From Amylibacter sp. SFDW26 (GTDB lineage Bacteria; Pseudomonadota; Alphaproteobacteria; Rhodobacterales; Rhodobacteraceae), in the NCBI RefSeq assembly GCF_009184395.1, contig NZ_WEIC01000001.1, positions 124,001-188,000 on the forward strand: a DNA stretch of 64,000 nt. The letters are read 5' to 3'. Positions 44,057 through 53,291 of the stretch are shown here, piece after piece. Under the pieces are notes generated by a model. It was not told where the DNA came from. It made no database searches and saw nothing but the letters and a program-made list of their open reading frames with translations. How positions within the stretch are numbered: the first letter of the stretch is position 1; every line of letters begins with the position of its first letter. The translations under genes and the position numbers were made by a program.

Positions 44057-45891
44057 TCTTCCATCGCTTCCAGTTCATCGATCATAGAGCTGATCAGGCT
44101 TAACCCCTTATCCCAGAACTTAGGGTCACTGGCATCCAACCCAAAAGGTGCCAACAGTTCTTTGTGATGTTTCGATCCACCTGCACGCAGCATATCAAAA
44201 TACTTCGCTTGGAAATCAGGATCGCCTTCTGCGTAAACTGCATAAAGCGCATTTACCAAGCCATCACCGAATGCATAGGCGTAGACATAGAATGGGGAGT
44301 GAATGAAATGTGGTATATAAGCCCAGAACGTTTCATACCCTTCCATAAAGTTAAACACAGGGCCAAGGCTTTCACCTTGAACAGACATCCAAATTTCATT
44401 GATCTGATCTGGTGTTAATTCGCCTTCAGCACGGGCCGCATGCAGCTTACATTCAAAATCATAGAATGCGATCTGACGTACAACTGTGTTGATCATATCT
44501 TCGACTTTGCCAGCCAACATACGTTTGCGTGACGCCTTATCAGGGGCCGCATCCAGCAATTTTCGGAATGTCAGCATCTCACCGAACACAGATGCCGTTT
44601 CGGCCAAAGTCAGCGGTGTTGAAGAAAGTAGCTCGCCTTGTTCAGCCGCCAAAACCTGATGCACACCATGACCCAATTCATGCGCCAATGTCATCACATC
44701 GCGTTGTTTTCCAAGGTAATTTAACATCACATACGGGTGCACAGTCGTCACTGTCGGATGTGCAAAAGCGCCAGGCGCTTTGCCTGGTTTTACGGCCGCA
44801 TCAATCCAGCCTTTATCGAAAAACGGTTCTGCAATTTTCGCCATTTCAGGGTCGAAATCAGCGTAAGCTTCCATCACAGTAGAACGCGCGTCATCCCAAC
44901 CAATCGCCGTTTCGTCACTATCAGGAAGGGGCGCATTGCGATCCCACATTTCTAATGTCTCAAACCCTAACCATTTGGCTTTCAGCGCATAATAACGGTG
45001 TGATAGCTTCGGGTATGCCGCAACAACCGCATCGCGCAACGCTTCTACCACTTCAGGTTCAACATGGTTCGACAAGTGACGGCCTGATTGCGGGGTTGGT
45101 AAACCGCGCCAGCGATCTTCGATCTCTTTTTCTTTGGCCAATGTGTTGGTGATCCGCGCAAACAGGCTGATGTTGTCTTTGAACACAGCAACCAATGCCT
45201 TGGCGCCCAATTCACGGCGTGAACGATCAGCATCAGACAGCAAGTTCAACGTTGCTTCCAAATTCATCTCTTCGCCGTCTACATCAAACGTCAGACCTGC
45301 CATAGTTTCATCAAACAAACGGTTCCACGCCGTCGATCCCACAACAGACTGATCATGCAAGAATTTTTCCATTTCATCTGATAGTTGATACGGCTTCATC
45401 GCCCGCATTTGATCCAGAATTGGCTTATAGCGCGCCAGATCAGCATTTTCCGCAACCATCGCATCCAACTTGTCATCATCAACGCGGTTCAATTCAAGGC
45501 TAAAGAACACCATCGCCGTAGACATATCCGTAATGTCACCCTGCATATCTGCCATAAACTTACCACGTCCAGCGTCCGTCGTGTTTTGGTAATAGCGCAA
45601 ACCCGCATAGGACATGATACGCCCCATGATGTTCTGGATTTTCTCATAACGTTGAATACAGTCCAACAAACCAGCCGCGTCTAGATCAGCCAATTTGCCT
45701 TCGTAATCTGCGGCAAAGGATGGGCATTCCTTGCCCAGCCAATCCATATCTTTGCTGATCTCTGGCCCATCTTGGCTGGGGTACAGATCATCCAAATCCC
45801 ATTCTGGCAAATCCCCCAAACCATCGGCACTTGTGCTGTCACGCACATCGCGCGGTAAATCGGGTTTTGGCATTGTGAATGGGTTAAACAT
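44053..45891 (-). CDS. pepF: Oligoendopeptidase F, M3 family
   Basis: 612-aa zinc metallopeptidase. Seen: HEXXH in 'MTLAHELGHGVHQVLAAEQG', downstream Glu region 'LAETASVFGEMLTFRKLL', and 'SPFYVYAYAFGDGLVNALYA' of the M3B family. It degrades oligopeptides in the cytosol. ATG 45891 has AGGAG 10 bases upstream and matches the family N-terminus; an upstream frame start at 45981 would add 30 unrelated residues. The PhyH gene follows with a 4-bp overlap. Confidence 0.92.
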   Translation of the reverse strand: MFNPFTMPKPDLPRDVRDSTSADGLGDLPEWDLDDLYPSQDGPEISKDMDWLGKECPSFAADYEGKLADLDAAGLLDCIQRYEKIQNIMGRIMSYAGLRYYQNTTDAGRGKFMADMQGDITDMSTAMVFFSLELNRVDDDKLDAMVAENADLARYKPILDQMRAMKPYQLSDEMEKFLHDQSVVGSTAWNRLFDETMAGLTFDVDGEEMNLEATLNLLSDADRSRRELGAKALVAVFKDNISLFARITNTLAKEKEIEDRWRGLPTPQSGRHLSNHVEPEVVEALRDAVVAAYPKLSHRYYALKAKWLGFETLEMWDRNAPLPDSDETAIGWDDARSTVMEAYADFDPEMAKIAEPFFDKGWIDAAVKPGKAPGAFAHPTVTTVHPYVMLNYLGKQRDVMTLAHELGHGVHQVLAAEQGELLSSTPLTLAETASVFGEMLTFRKLLDAAPDKASRKRMLAGKVEDMINTVVRQIAFYDFECKLHAARAEGELTPDQINEIWMSVQGESLGPVFNFMEGYETFWAYIPHFIHSPFYVYAYAFGDGLVNALYAVYAEGDPDFQAKYFDMLRAGGSKHHKELLAPFGLDASDPKFWDKGLSLISSMIDELEAMEE

Positions 45892-45987
45892 GGGGATTAG
45901 ACTCCTGAAAATTCTGTGTTGAAAAAGATGTAAGCCGTTCCGCGCAGAAGTAAAAGCCCCGATCACAAGGATGTTTACCAAAATGCA

Positions 45988-46014
45988 ATAAGAGCCGCAT
46001 CACTGCGGCTCTTA
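45988..46014. terminator. Hairpin terminator after the tautomerase gene
   Basis: Perfect inverted repeat ATAAGAGCCGC/GCGGCTCTTAT with a 5-base loop. It lies 6 bases after the minus-strand tautomerase stop. The T run is short, so efficiency is uncertain. Confidence 0.6.
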
Positions 46015-46020
46015 TAATGT

Positions 46021-46245
46021 CTATTTATTTAAGGACGCTCTGTATTCAGGGACAGTTAAGGCACCGATGCCCCAACTTTCCAAAGCGACCTCGTCAATAA
46101 CGACGAAAGTCGATGTCGGTGGTTTTCCCAGAATATCTTCTAATAATTCTGTCACACCACGAATAAGTGCTGCTTTTTCTGCATCAGAAGGGCCTGTGCC
46201 ATCTGGCCCTCCTTCTTTTGTTACTTTTATATTTACATAAGGCAT
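46021..46245 (-). CDS. 4-oxalocrotonate tautomerase-like protein
   Basis: 74-aa tautomerase. Processing exposes Pro at position 2, the catalytic base of the family ('MPYVNIKVTKEGGPDG'), and 'LIRGVTELLEDILGKPPTST' is the helix-turn typical of 4-OT proteins. It likely works as a multimer on a keto-enol substrate. It is the last gene of a GST/NTF2-like/tautomerase operon facing away from a LysR regulator. Confidence 0.85.
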   Translation of the reverse strand: MPYVNIKVTKEGGPDGTGPSDAEKAALIRGVTELLEDILGKPPTSTFVVIDEVALESWGIGALTVPEYRASLNK

Positions 46246-46248
46246 GTG

Positions 46249-46632
46249 TTAGTCCTCTTGGGGTTTGTAGGTGAAAATTTTAGACATGATTTGCCATGTC
46301 TCATCGGTTTTGATGAAGGTTAGGAAATCTAGATAATCGCGCCTCATCATGGACATACGCGCTCTTACGAACGCCATATCTGGCTCACCAAATGTGATGG
46401 TTTCAATGACATCATTACGAGGGTCATTATTTTGCGAAGGTGGCGTGCGTTTACTGACAGCATCAAAATACTCAGCGACGGAAAAATTCATGTAATCGTT
46501 TTCCGTTACATTCACATAACGTGCATCAGGGTGAAAAACCTTTGCCAATATCTTTGTATCCGCATGGTATAATCCATCAAAATACAACTGCATTGCTTCC
46601 AGAATTGTTGTCGTGTCGCGCGCGCTGGTCAT
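46249..46632 (-). CDS. NTF2-like / SnoaL-like protein (127 aa)
   Basis: Third NTF2-like protein of the window: 'MQLYFDGLYHADTKILAKVF' and 'WQIMSKIFTYKPQED'. Start ATG 46632 overlaps the stop of the GST gene by one base (TAATG), so translation is coupled; a longer frame upstream is just the GST gene in another frame. It may be an isomerase, dehydratase or ligand binder working with the GST and tautomerase. Confidence 0.8.
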   Translation of the reverse strand: MTSARDTTTILEAMQLYFDGLYHADTKILAKVFHPDARYVNVTENDYMNFSVAEYFDAVSKRTPPSQNNDPRNDVIETITFGEPDMAFVRARMSMMRRDYLDFLTFIKTDETWQIMSKIFTYKPQED

Positions 46633-47243
46633 TATCCCATCAAGCCTTCTGCTTGCATGGCTTTTTGTGCACTTGGACGACTGCCAACACGTTCCACATA
46701 AGCCGCAACATTTGGCCATGTATTCAAATCGATACCTACGAAATTTGCCCAGTTGCAGACAACGAACGTATAGGCATCCGCAACACTGAACTTATCCCCC
46801 AACAAATATGGTTTTTCGTTGCCAATTTGTGTTTCAAGATAATCCATCTTTTCAACAACATTTGCTCCAGCTTTTTCTTTGTCTTCATCTGTTGCTGTGC
46901 CCGAGAAAAATGGACCAAAAGCTTTGTGTAATTCTGAAGCCGTATAATTCAAATGTTCATGCAAGCGCGCACGTGCGATTGTGCCTATAGGGGGGGCTAA
47001 ATCCGCTTTTGGGTTTTGATCAGCTATATACTGTAAAACAGAAGCACCTTCGCTTAGAAGGGTGCCGTCATCCAATTCTAAAGTCGGAACATACCCTTTA
47101 GGATTGATATTAATATAGTCTTGTCCGGTTTCTGTACGGCCCGCATCGGTATCAACGCTTTCAATATCAAATGTGGCTTCGACTTCATTTAGAATGATAT
47201 GAGATGCCAAAGAACAAGCGCCAGGTTTATAAAACAGTTTCAT
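46632..47243 (-). CDS. Glutathione S-transferase
   Basis: 203-aa cytosolic GST of the bacterial beta class. Start 'MKLFYKPGACSLASHIILNE' carries the Cys10-type active site seen in beta-class GSTs; 'LSEGASVLQYIADQNP' is the glutathione-binding strand, and 'LLGDKFSVADAYTFVVCNWA' is the C-terminal helical hallmark. ATG 47243 is placed 7 bases after AAGGA; an ATG 6 bases earlier lies too close to the ribosome site. First gene of the three-gene operon. Confidence 0.9.
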   Translation of the reverse strand: MKLFYKPGACSLASHIILNEVEATFDIESVDTDAGRTETGQDYININPKGYVPTLELDDGTLLSEGASVLQYIADQNPKADLAPPIGTIARARLHEHLNYTASELHKAFGPFFSGTATDEDKEKAGANVVEKMDYLETQIGNEKPYLLGDKFSVADAYTFVVCNWANFVGIDLNTWPNVAAYVERVGSRPSAQKAMQAEGLMG

Positions 47244-47324
47244 TTGCATTTCCTTTCCGTTTGGAAGTTTGAGTGGATATGCCGATGTCTAAAATAAATA
47301 ATGATCCGATAATAATATTGAATA

Positions 47325-47338
47325 ATCATTTAAATGAT
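47325..47338. promoter_or_regulatory. Palindromic operator between GST and LysR genes
   Basis: ATCATTTAAATGAT, a perfect 14-base palindrome, lies in the AT-rich 127 bp between the divergent GST and lysR genes. Further ATGAT/ATCAT words sit on either side (47301, 47352). It suits a LysR-family dimer. Confidence 0.5.
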
Positions 47339-47370
47339 CTAATTTAGTAATCATTATTTTGAGGTGATAT

Positions 47371-48252
47371 ATGACTTATGAACAGCTTGTTGTTTTGAAT
47401 GCGATCGTGACAGAGGGTACATTTCGGGGGGCTGCTGAACGTTTAAACAAATCACAATCTGCCATCAGCCATATGATTAAAAAATTAGAAGAGCAGATTG
47501 ATATCACCTTATTGTCCCGTGAAACATATCGGCCAAAACTGACATCACAAGGCAAGGTTTTTTACAGACAAGCCACACGCGTCATGCAACAAATGCAGCA
47601 GTTAAATAATACAGCAAAAGGGCTAAGCGCGGACCACGAAGCAGAAGTGTTCATCGCGGTGACAGCGACATATCCTTTAACAAATCTATTAAAGATAATA
47701 GGCGAGGTTTCTGCTGATTTCCCCAGCACACATATTCGACTTGCAAGGGAAAGTATGGGTGGACCCATTGAACAACTTTTACGTAATGATGCCGACATCA
47801 TCGTAGCAAAAATGGACGGTGTTCCCGTTGAGCAGGTTGAGGCAGAACCTATATCATCCGTCGCAATAGGCCCAGTTGCCCATCCAGACTTTGAACCCAG
47901 TCGTACGAAACACATGAAAACAATCAGTGAAATGCAAAGTTATGTCCAGGTCGTGGTTGCCGACAGCAGCAGTGGCGCATTTGAACAAAGCCGTGGCTTG
48001 TTACCAGGTGGTTTGCGATGGACGGTTTCAGATTTCCTGACCAAAAAGGAAATCGTGCTAGCAAAAATGGGATGGGGTGGTCTTCCAGACCATCTAATTG
48101 CCGATGAAATTGCTTCTGGTCAATTGGTCTATTTGAACGTGGAAGGTTATCCTTTGGAGCGCTCCAGCCTCTATAAAATACGCCGCAGAGATCGCACATT
48201 TGGCATCGTTGCCCAAGCAATCTGGGAGCGGATGACAGCAGAAGACAATTAG
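47371..48252 (+). CDS. LysR-family transcriptional regulator
   Basis: 293-aa LysR regulator. N-terminal winged HTH 'AIVTEGTFRGAAERLNKSQS' and 'ISHMIKKLEEQIDITLLSRE'; C-terminal periplasmic-binding-like effector domain from about residue 90 ('VFIAVTATYPLTNLLKIIGE', 'ADIIVAKMDGVPV'). It is divergent from the GST/NTF2-like/tautomerase operon and probably controls it through the palindrome between them. The stop overlaps that of the nuclease-like gene. Confidence 0.93.
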   Translation: MTYEQLVVLNAIVTEGTFRGAAERLNKSQSAISHMIKKLEEQIDITLLSRETYRPKLTSQGKVFYRQATRVMQQMQQLNNTAKGLSADHEAEVFIAVTATYPLTNLLKIIGEVSADFPSTHIRLARESMGGPIEQLLRNDADIIVAKMDGVPVEQVEAEPISSVAIGPVAHPDFEPSRTKHMKTISEMQSYVQVVVADSSSGAFEQSRGLLPGGLRWTVSDFLTKKEIVLAKMGWGGLPDHLIADEIASGQLVYLNVEGYPLERSSLYKIRRRDRTFGIVAQAIWERMTAEDN

Positions 48253-49286
48253 GTGAACGTAAAGTCTACAGTCACTGGAAAATGATCCGATGCCGTTAGC
48301 AAAGCTTTACAAATCTCATCGCTGCCATAGCAATCTGGATCATTAAACGGATGCCAAATTTTCCATTGGGCATTCTGTGTATCAGTAAGCTTTGGGGAAA
48401 CCATGATGAAATCCAGCAAAGCGTTCAGATATGTTTTGGTTCTATGATTGTAAAACCGCGATGTGGTGGGGGCAGCACCATGGCGTGCCCGCATAGCAGC
48501 TTCGGCATGGGGTTCACGTAACGTAGCCTCTTTGGGCTTCTTAACACCCATAACAATCTCTACACCTGATTGACCAAATAGTTTTTCATATTCATCCAAA
48601 CCAGGGCCATCATTAAGATCACCTAAAACTATTAAATTCTCACTATCATTCAGATGATCATCCACCCGTTGGCGCAACCAAATACATTGCGCCAATTGCT
48701 TGCGGCGGTTGGAAATGGATATGCGCACGGCATCCTTTTCATTCTTGGCCCCATGCGGTGCTTTGGATTTGGCGTGAACACCAATCATACGTAATTCTGG
48801 CCCGTCATTCGGCAATACAACCAATTCCAATGGCGGCTTGGAAAAAACAATCTTATCTGGTGCATCATCCACATCGACATCCAGCCGGAACACTCCATCA
48901 AAACGTGGGGCATTGCGTGCGCCATCTGTCGTTGTTTCACGTCCCTGTGGATCGTGATAGGCATCCATCTTTGTCGGGTCATACAGAAATGCGATTTCCT
49001 GCATTGTATCATTGGTAAATCCAACAACGGCTTTGTTCTGACGCAACCCAAAATGCTTGGCGAAATTCTCTAAGGCTATAACCGAGGATTGCTCGTTACC
49101 CGCATTTGGCGCCTCGATCACCATAATGCCATCCGCATCCATCGCCTGAAACACTTTGCCCAAGGCTTCGATCTGCTGTTGCTTTGTCACATCGTGACGC
49201 CCCGACCAACTGTGATCAAGGATCAGCGCGTTTTTATCGTCGAAAAGCTTCGCAAACCATTCAACGTTATATGTGGCAAAGCGCAT
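48249..49286 (-). CDS. Endonuclease/exonuclease/phosphatase family protein
   Basis: 345-aa EEP-fold protein. 'FATYNVEWFAKLFDDKNAL' (N-terminal Asn), 'DGIMVIEAPNAG' (metal Glu), 'LIVLGDLNDGPGLDEY' (GDxN) and the terminal 'LTASDHFPVTVDFTF' (SDH) give a full catalytic set. Substrate could be DNA, a phospholipid or a nucleotide. Start ATG 49286 shares one base with the stop of the DnaJ gene (TGATG), so the two are coupled. Confidence 0.88.
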   Translation of the reverse strand: MRFATYNVEWFAKLFDDKNALILDHSWSGRHDVTKQQQIEALGKVFQAMDADGIMVIEAPNAGNEQSSVIALENFAKHFGLRQNKAVVGFTNDTMQEIAFLYDPTKMDAYHDPQGRETTTDGARNAPRFDGVFRLDVDVDDAPDKIVFSKPPLELVVLPNDGPELRMIGVHAKSKAPHGAKNEKDAVRISISNRRKQLAQCIWLRQRVDDHLNDSENLIVLGDLNDGPGLDEYEKLFGQSGVEIVMGVKKPKEATLREPHAEAAMRARHGAAPTTSRFYNHRTKTYLNALLDFIMVSPKLTDTQNAQWKIWHPFNDPDCYGSDEICKALLTASDHFPVTVDFTFT

Positions 49287-49972
49287 CAAGCATCCTCATG
49301 TATATCACAGATTTCATCCCACGCTTTATTGATCGCGATCATACGGCGTGTGGCCAATTTCACGGCCTCTTCGGGCAAACCGTGTGCGATCATAACATCA
49401 GGATGGGTTTCGCGGATTTTTTGGCGCCAAACATCGTGAATTTCATCATAAGACATATCAGGTGATACACCTAAAACTTGATAAGCATCTGGTGGATGAT
49501 CGGGAATAAACCGCGTTTTAAAACTGCGATACGTCACATCATCGACCTCAAATATTTGCGAAACTTGATGCACGTAATCATCTTCGGCTGGGTGATAACG
49601 CCCATCCGCCATTGCGATATAAAACAAGCCTTCCAAAAGATCGGCCAGAATATCGCTGTCTTTGTCAAACATCTTTGCGATCTTTTGCGCATAGACTTCA
49701 TAGCCAGCCACATCTTGGCGCGCCAAATTGAAAACACGCGCGGCTTCTTTTTCGTCCTTTTTTGCAACTTGGAAAAACTGTCTGAATGCAGAGACTTCAT
49801 CGCGTGTTACCACACCGTCTGCCTTGGCCATCTTTGCGCCCAAACCGATTACAGCAATCGTAAAAGCCAAGCTTTTTTCAGGTGGCGTTTGTAGCTTTTC
49901 CAATATGGAAGACAGACTTTCCCCTGCCGCTAACGCGGATATAGCCTCGGATATTTTGACCCAAATGGACAT
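49286..49972 (-). CDS. TerB-DnaJ protein (DjlA-like)
   Basis: 228-aa co-chaperone-like protein. A TerB-like helical domain (about residues 30-145: 'IGLGAKMAKADGVVTRDEVS', 'GLFYIAMADGRYHPAEDDYV') precedes a C-terminal J domain ('DAYQVLGVSPDMSYDEIHDV', with HPD in 'RETHPDVMIAHG'). This is the DjlA layout but without the N-terminal membrane helix. It probably recruits DnaK to an envelope-related partner. Co-translated with the EEP protein. Confidence 0.9.
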   Translation of the reverse strand: MSIWVKISEAISALAAGESLSSILEKLQTPPEKSLAFTIAVIGLGAKMAKADGVVTRDEVSAFRQFFQVAKKDEKEAARVFNLARQDVAGYEVYAQKIAKMFDKDSDILADLLEGLFYIAMADGRYHPAEDDYVHQVSQIFEVDDVTYRSFKTRFIPDHPPDAYQVLGVSPDMSYDEIHDVWRQKIRETHPDVMIAHGLPEEAVKLATRRMIAINKAWDEICDIHEDA

Positions 49973-50008
49973 TTAAAATCGCCTTTTCAAATTATATGGC
50001 AAAAGCCG

Positions 50009-50497
50009 TTACAGGAGTTTTTGCATCAAAACCAAGTCGTGCCAACATCCAAATTTAAAACCCGCCTGTTTTATGTCGCCAACGGTCTGATAACCGATGG
50101 CTTCATGGAACTTTATGGACTGCTTATTGTTGCTGTTAATCCCGCCGACAAATGTATGAACACCACTGCGTTTCGCATGATCTTCAAGAATTTGCATCAT
50201 CTGTTTTCCTGCACCTTTGCCCTGTGCCGCAGGAACCAACATAATAGAGTGTTCCATCGAATGCGCGTACCCAGAGCCATTTCGAAAATTGCCATAGGTT
50301 GCAAACCCTATAATCTGACCTTCATCCTCTGCCACGAAAAAAGGTCGCCCTAGATCGGCTTTGTCTAATAAAACCGCGCTGATTTGGTCACGTGTTTTTA
50401 AATCGGTTGTAAATGTCACATCGGTATTTGTGATCAGGTCATTCCAAATGGCAACAATGCCGTCCACGTCGTCCTGAGTTGCTTGTCGTATATCCAC
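50009..50497 (-). CDS. GNAT acetyltransferase (phosphinothricin-type)
   Basis: 162-aa GNAT. Seen: 'IRQATQDDVDGIVAIWNDLI' at the start, 'FVAEDEGQIIGFATYGNFR', the acetyl-CoA motif 'IMLVPAAQGKGAGKQMMQIL' and 'FHEAIGYQTVGDIKQAGFKF'. It resembles phosphinothricin/methionine sulfone N-acetyltransferases; the real substrate is unknown. It is a single gene. Start ATG 50497. Confidence 0.88.
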   Translation of the reverse strand: MDIRQATQDDVDGIVAIWNDLITNTDVTFTTDLKTRDQISAVLLDKADLGRPFFVAEDEGQIIGFATYGNFRNGSGYAHSMEHSIMLVPAAQGKGAGKQMMQILEDHAKRSGVHTFVGGINSNNKQSIKFHEAIGYQTVGDIKQAGFKFGCWHDLVLMQKLL

Positions 50498-50640
50498 GCT
50501 TACATATCCTTTGGTCCTTTATATCTTGATATGTGTCACGTATTTTTCAAGAGCCAATATTGTGCAGATCCCCCTTAAAGCCGTTTCAAGTTGACTTCCC
50601 CCCGTCAACCCGCTCAATTGCGCGCAACACGGAGATTATT

Positions 50641-51687
50641 ATGAAGTTTAATATTTTAGGAAACACTGACCTAAAAGTAAGTGAATTGTGCCTAGGATCC
50701 ATGACATGGGGCACGCAAAACACCACAGATGAAGGCCACGCACAAATCGATATGGCATTGGAGTATGGGATTAACTTTATAGATACAGCAGAAATGTATC
50801 CTGTGAACCCACTGACCAAAGAAACCCAAGGTGATACAGAACGCGTTATCGGGAAATGGTTCGCCAAAACAGGTCGCCGCGAAGATGTAATCTTGGCAAC
50901 GAAAGTATCAGGTTCAGGATACAGGAACGTACGTGATGGCGCGCCTATTTCGCGCGAAACCATCCATGCAGCTGTAGAAGCATCGCTGAAATCCTTACAA
51001 ACGGATTACATCGACCTGTATCAACTGCATTGGCCAAACCGTGGGTCATATATGTTCCGCCAGAACTGGAACTATGACCCTACAGGCCAAAACAAAGCCG
51101 AAGTTTTGGATCATATGGGGGAAGTTCTGGAAACCATGCAAGGCTTGGTGGATGCAGGTAAAATTCGTCACTTTGGCCTGTCCAACGAAAGCACATGGGG
51201 CACTGCGCAATGGTTGCGTGTGTCTGAGGAACGTGGATTGCCACGGGTGCAATCCATCCAAAACGAATACAGTCTGCTATGCCGTTTGGCGGATACTGAT
51301 TTAGCCGAACTTTGCCACAACGAACAGGTGGGCATTCTATCCTTCTCACCTTTGGCTGTCGGTTTGCTGACTGGTAAATATAAAGGCGGCACTGTTGTGC
51401 CAGCAGGCTCACGCATGTCGATCGGCCCTGATTTGGGCGGGCGTATTACGCCGCGTGTTTGGGATGCAGTTGCAGCTTATGAAAAGATTGCGGATGATCA
51501 CGGCTTGAACGTGGCGCAAATGGCTTTGGCGTGGTGTAACACACGCCCATTTATGACCTCATCCATCTTTGGGGCAACATCACTGGAACAATTGGATGTG
51601 GCGTTGAAATCTACCGAAATCACTTTAAGCGATGAAGTTATGCGCGATATTACCGCCGCGCATAAAGCGCATCCGATGCCATATTAA
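50641..51687 (+). CDS. Aldo/keto reductase (Tas-like)
   Basis: 348-aa NAD(P)H-dependent reductase. Seen: 'ELCLGSMTWGTQNTTDEGHA', 'GINFIDTAEMYPVNP' (Asp, Tyr), 'ILATKVSGSG' (Lys) and 'YIDLYQLHWPNRGS' (His), the catalytic tetrad, plus 'HFGLSNESTWGTAQWL'. It belongs to the Tas/YajO branch. ATG 50641 has GGAG 6 bases upstream; an upstream start at 50533 would add 36 non-family residues. The next EamA gene begins directly after its stop (TAAATG). Confidence 0.93.
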   Translation: MKFNILGNTDLKVSELCLGSMTWGTQNTTDEGHAQIDMALEYGINFIDTAEMYPVNPLTKETQGDTERVIGKWFAKTGRREDVILATKVSGSGYRNVRDGAPISRETIHAAVEASLKSLQTDYIDLYQLHWPNRGSYMFRQNWNYDPTGQNKAEVLDHMGEVLETMQGLVDAGKIRHFGLSNESTWGTAQWLRVSEERGLPRVQSIQNEYSLLCRLADTDLAELCHNEQVGILSFSPLAVGLLTGKYKGGTVVPAGSRMSIGPDLGGRITPRVWDAVAAYEKIADDHGLNVAQMALAWCNTRPFMTSSIFGATSLEQLDVALKSTEITLSDEVMRDITAAHKAHPMPY

Positions 51688-52593
51688 ATGCAACTCTGGA
51701 TCCCCATAACGATCTTTGCAGCATTCGCGCAGAACCTGCGCTTTATGCTGCAAAAGCATCTTAAGGCCACCAAACTGACAACGGGTGGCGCCACATTCGC
51801 GCGTTTTGTCTTTGCAGCACCTCTTGCGGTGTTGACAGTGTTTGCATTATCTCAGTTCGGATGGGACATACCAAAACCCACGAATATGACATGGGTCTAT
51901 GTGCCCATCGGTGGTTTGGCACAGATCACTGCTACCATGCTGGTGGTCGCACTTTTTGCCGAACGCAATTTCGCCGTAGGCATCACATTAAAGAAAACCG
52001 AAACCATGCTGACGGCACTCTCAGGCATGGTCGTGCTGGGCGATAAGATTACCTTTGGTGCCTTCGTCGCCATTCTTGTAGGCTTGATCGGTGTCATCCT
52101 ATTGTCCGACCCGCCCAAAGGCGAAGGTCTGACATGGAAACAACGCATCTTTAACAAAGCATCAGGCTACGGTGTTGGGGCAGGGGCAATCTTTGCCGTA
52201 TCCGCTGTATGTTATCGCGGTGCATCGCTATCACTCAGCGACGGCGACTTTATCATCCGTGCCATGCTGACACTGGCTTTCGTGACCGTTTTCCAATCTA
52301 TCGCCATGGCTTTATGGCTGCGTTGGCGTGAACCAGGTGAAATCACTCGGGTGTTGAAAGTTTGGCGTGTCACCGCATTGGTTGGTCTAAGCGGCGTCTT
52401 GGGGTCAGCAGGGTGGTTTATGGCGTTTACCCTGCAAAATGCAGCATATGTGAAAGCTCTGGGTCAGATAGAGCTGATTTTCACCTTTATGGCATCGTAT
52501 TTGTTTTTCAAAGAACGCAGCACCAAACGGGAATTGTTTGGCGCTGCTCTTATTGTGTTTAGTATTCTATTGCTGGTTCTTGCCGTTTACTAA
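51688..52593 (+). CDS. EamA/DMT family transporter
   Basis: 301-aa transporter with two EamA repeats; the N-terminus 'ITIFAAFAQNLRFMLQKHLK' and 'LKKTETMLTALSGMVVLGDK' fall in repeat 1, and 'LQNAAYVKALGQIELIFTFM' in repeat 2. ATG 51688 is the first base after the aldo/keto reductase stop, so the pair is one operon; the exporter may move the reduced product (inference). Its stop overlaps that of the methyltransferase gene. Confidence 0.87.
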   Translation: MQLWIPITIFAAFAQNLRFMLQKHLKATKLTTGGATFARFVFAAPLAVLTVFALSQFGWDIPKPTNMTWVYVPIGGLAQITATMLVVALFAERNFAVGITLKKTETMLTALSGMVVLGDKITFGAFVAILVGLIGVILLSDPPKGEGLTWKQRIFNKASGYGVGAGAIFAVSAVCYRGASLSLSDGDFIIRAMLTLAFVTVFQSIAMALWLRWREPGEITRVLKVWRVTALVGLSGVLGSAGWFMAFTLQNAAYVKALGQIELIFTFMASYLFFKERSTKRELFGAALIVFSILLLVLAVY

Positions 52594-53291
52594 GCAATCT
52601 TGCGGATCGCAAAACTTTGGCTCTCAGTGGGATCTGCCGTGATGTAAAGCAGTTCCCAACCTTCATTCACACAGAACTCATGCACGGCTTCGATCACACC
52701 ATACCGATTGGCAGATTTCCAATTGCCCATCTTGTAATCATGTCCTGCAATCACACCACCTTTGGCCATCTTAGGCGCCCAAACGGCCAATTCCTCGGCT
52801 GTGGTTTGATAGGAATGATCCGTATCCACATAGACAAAATCAAAATGCCCATCAGGGAAATCATGCGGAGCTTCTGTCGAATATTTGCGTGTGATTTGAA
52901 CACGATCCGCATCAATATCCACCTGAAACAAGGCTTTCACATTCAGGAACTTTTCGTCGTTATAGCGCCCGCTTTCCCAAACATCGACGAGGTGCAGTTT
53001 TGAAGGCTTCATACCGTCCAATATCACACGCGAAAATGCACCGTTATCCACACCCAATTCAGCCGCAATACCACCCTTTGGCAATGCTGCAACCATAGCT
53101 GCACGGTTCAAAACGATCTGACAGTTCTGCACATGCTGTTCTTGCAGCTTCGCACGTGGAATTTTCGCATCTGCTTTGGTGCGAAAATACCGCCCTGGCG
53201 CATCGATAAACTTGATCGTCTTAAAAATCGGACGACGGATGAAATAAGGGGATTTGCGGTAAAGCTGACCGATAATGGTTGCCAGTGTCAT
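52590..53291 (-). CDS. Class I SAM-dependent methyltransferase
   Basis: 233-aa methyltransferase (Methyltransf_24 type). Seen: 'GGIAAELGVDNGAFSRVILD' (SAM loop), 'KLHLVDVWESGRYND', 'HFDFVYVDTDHSYQTTAEEL' and 'KGGVIAGHDYKMGNW'. An N-terminal basic helical segment precedes the fold. It may modify a sugar, lipid or small acid; unknown. It is a single gene. Confidence 0.88.
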   Translation of the reverse strand: MTLATIIGQLYRKSPYFIRRPIFKTIKFIDAPGRYFRTKADAKIPRAKLQEQHVQNCQIVLNRAAMVAALPKGGIAAELGVDNGAFSRVILDGMKPSKLHLVDVWESGRYNDEKFLNVKALFQVDIDADRVQITRKYSTEAPHDFPDGHFDFVYVDTDHSYQTTAEELAVWAPKMAKGGVIAGHDYKMGNWKSANRYGVIEAVHEFCVNEGWELLYITADPTESQSFAIRKIA

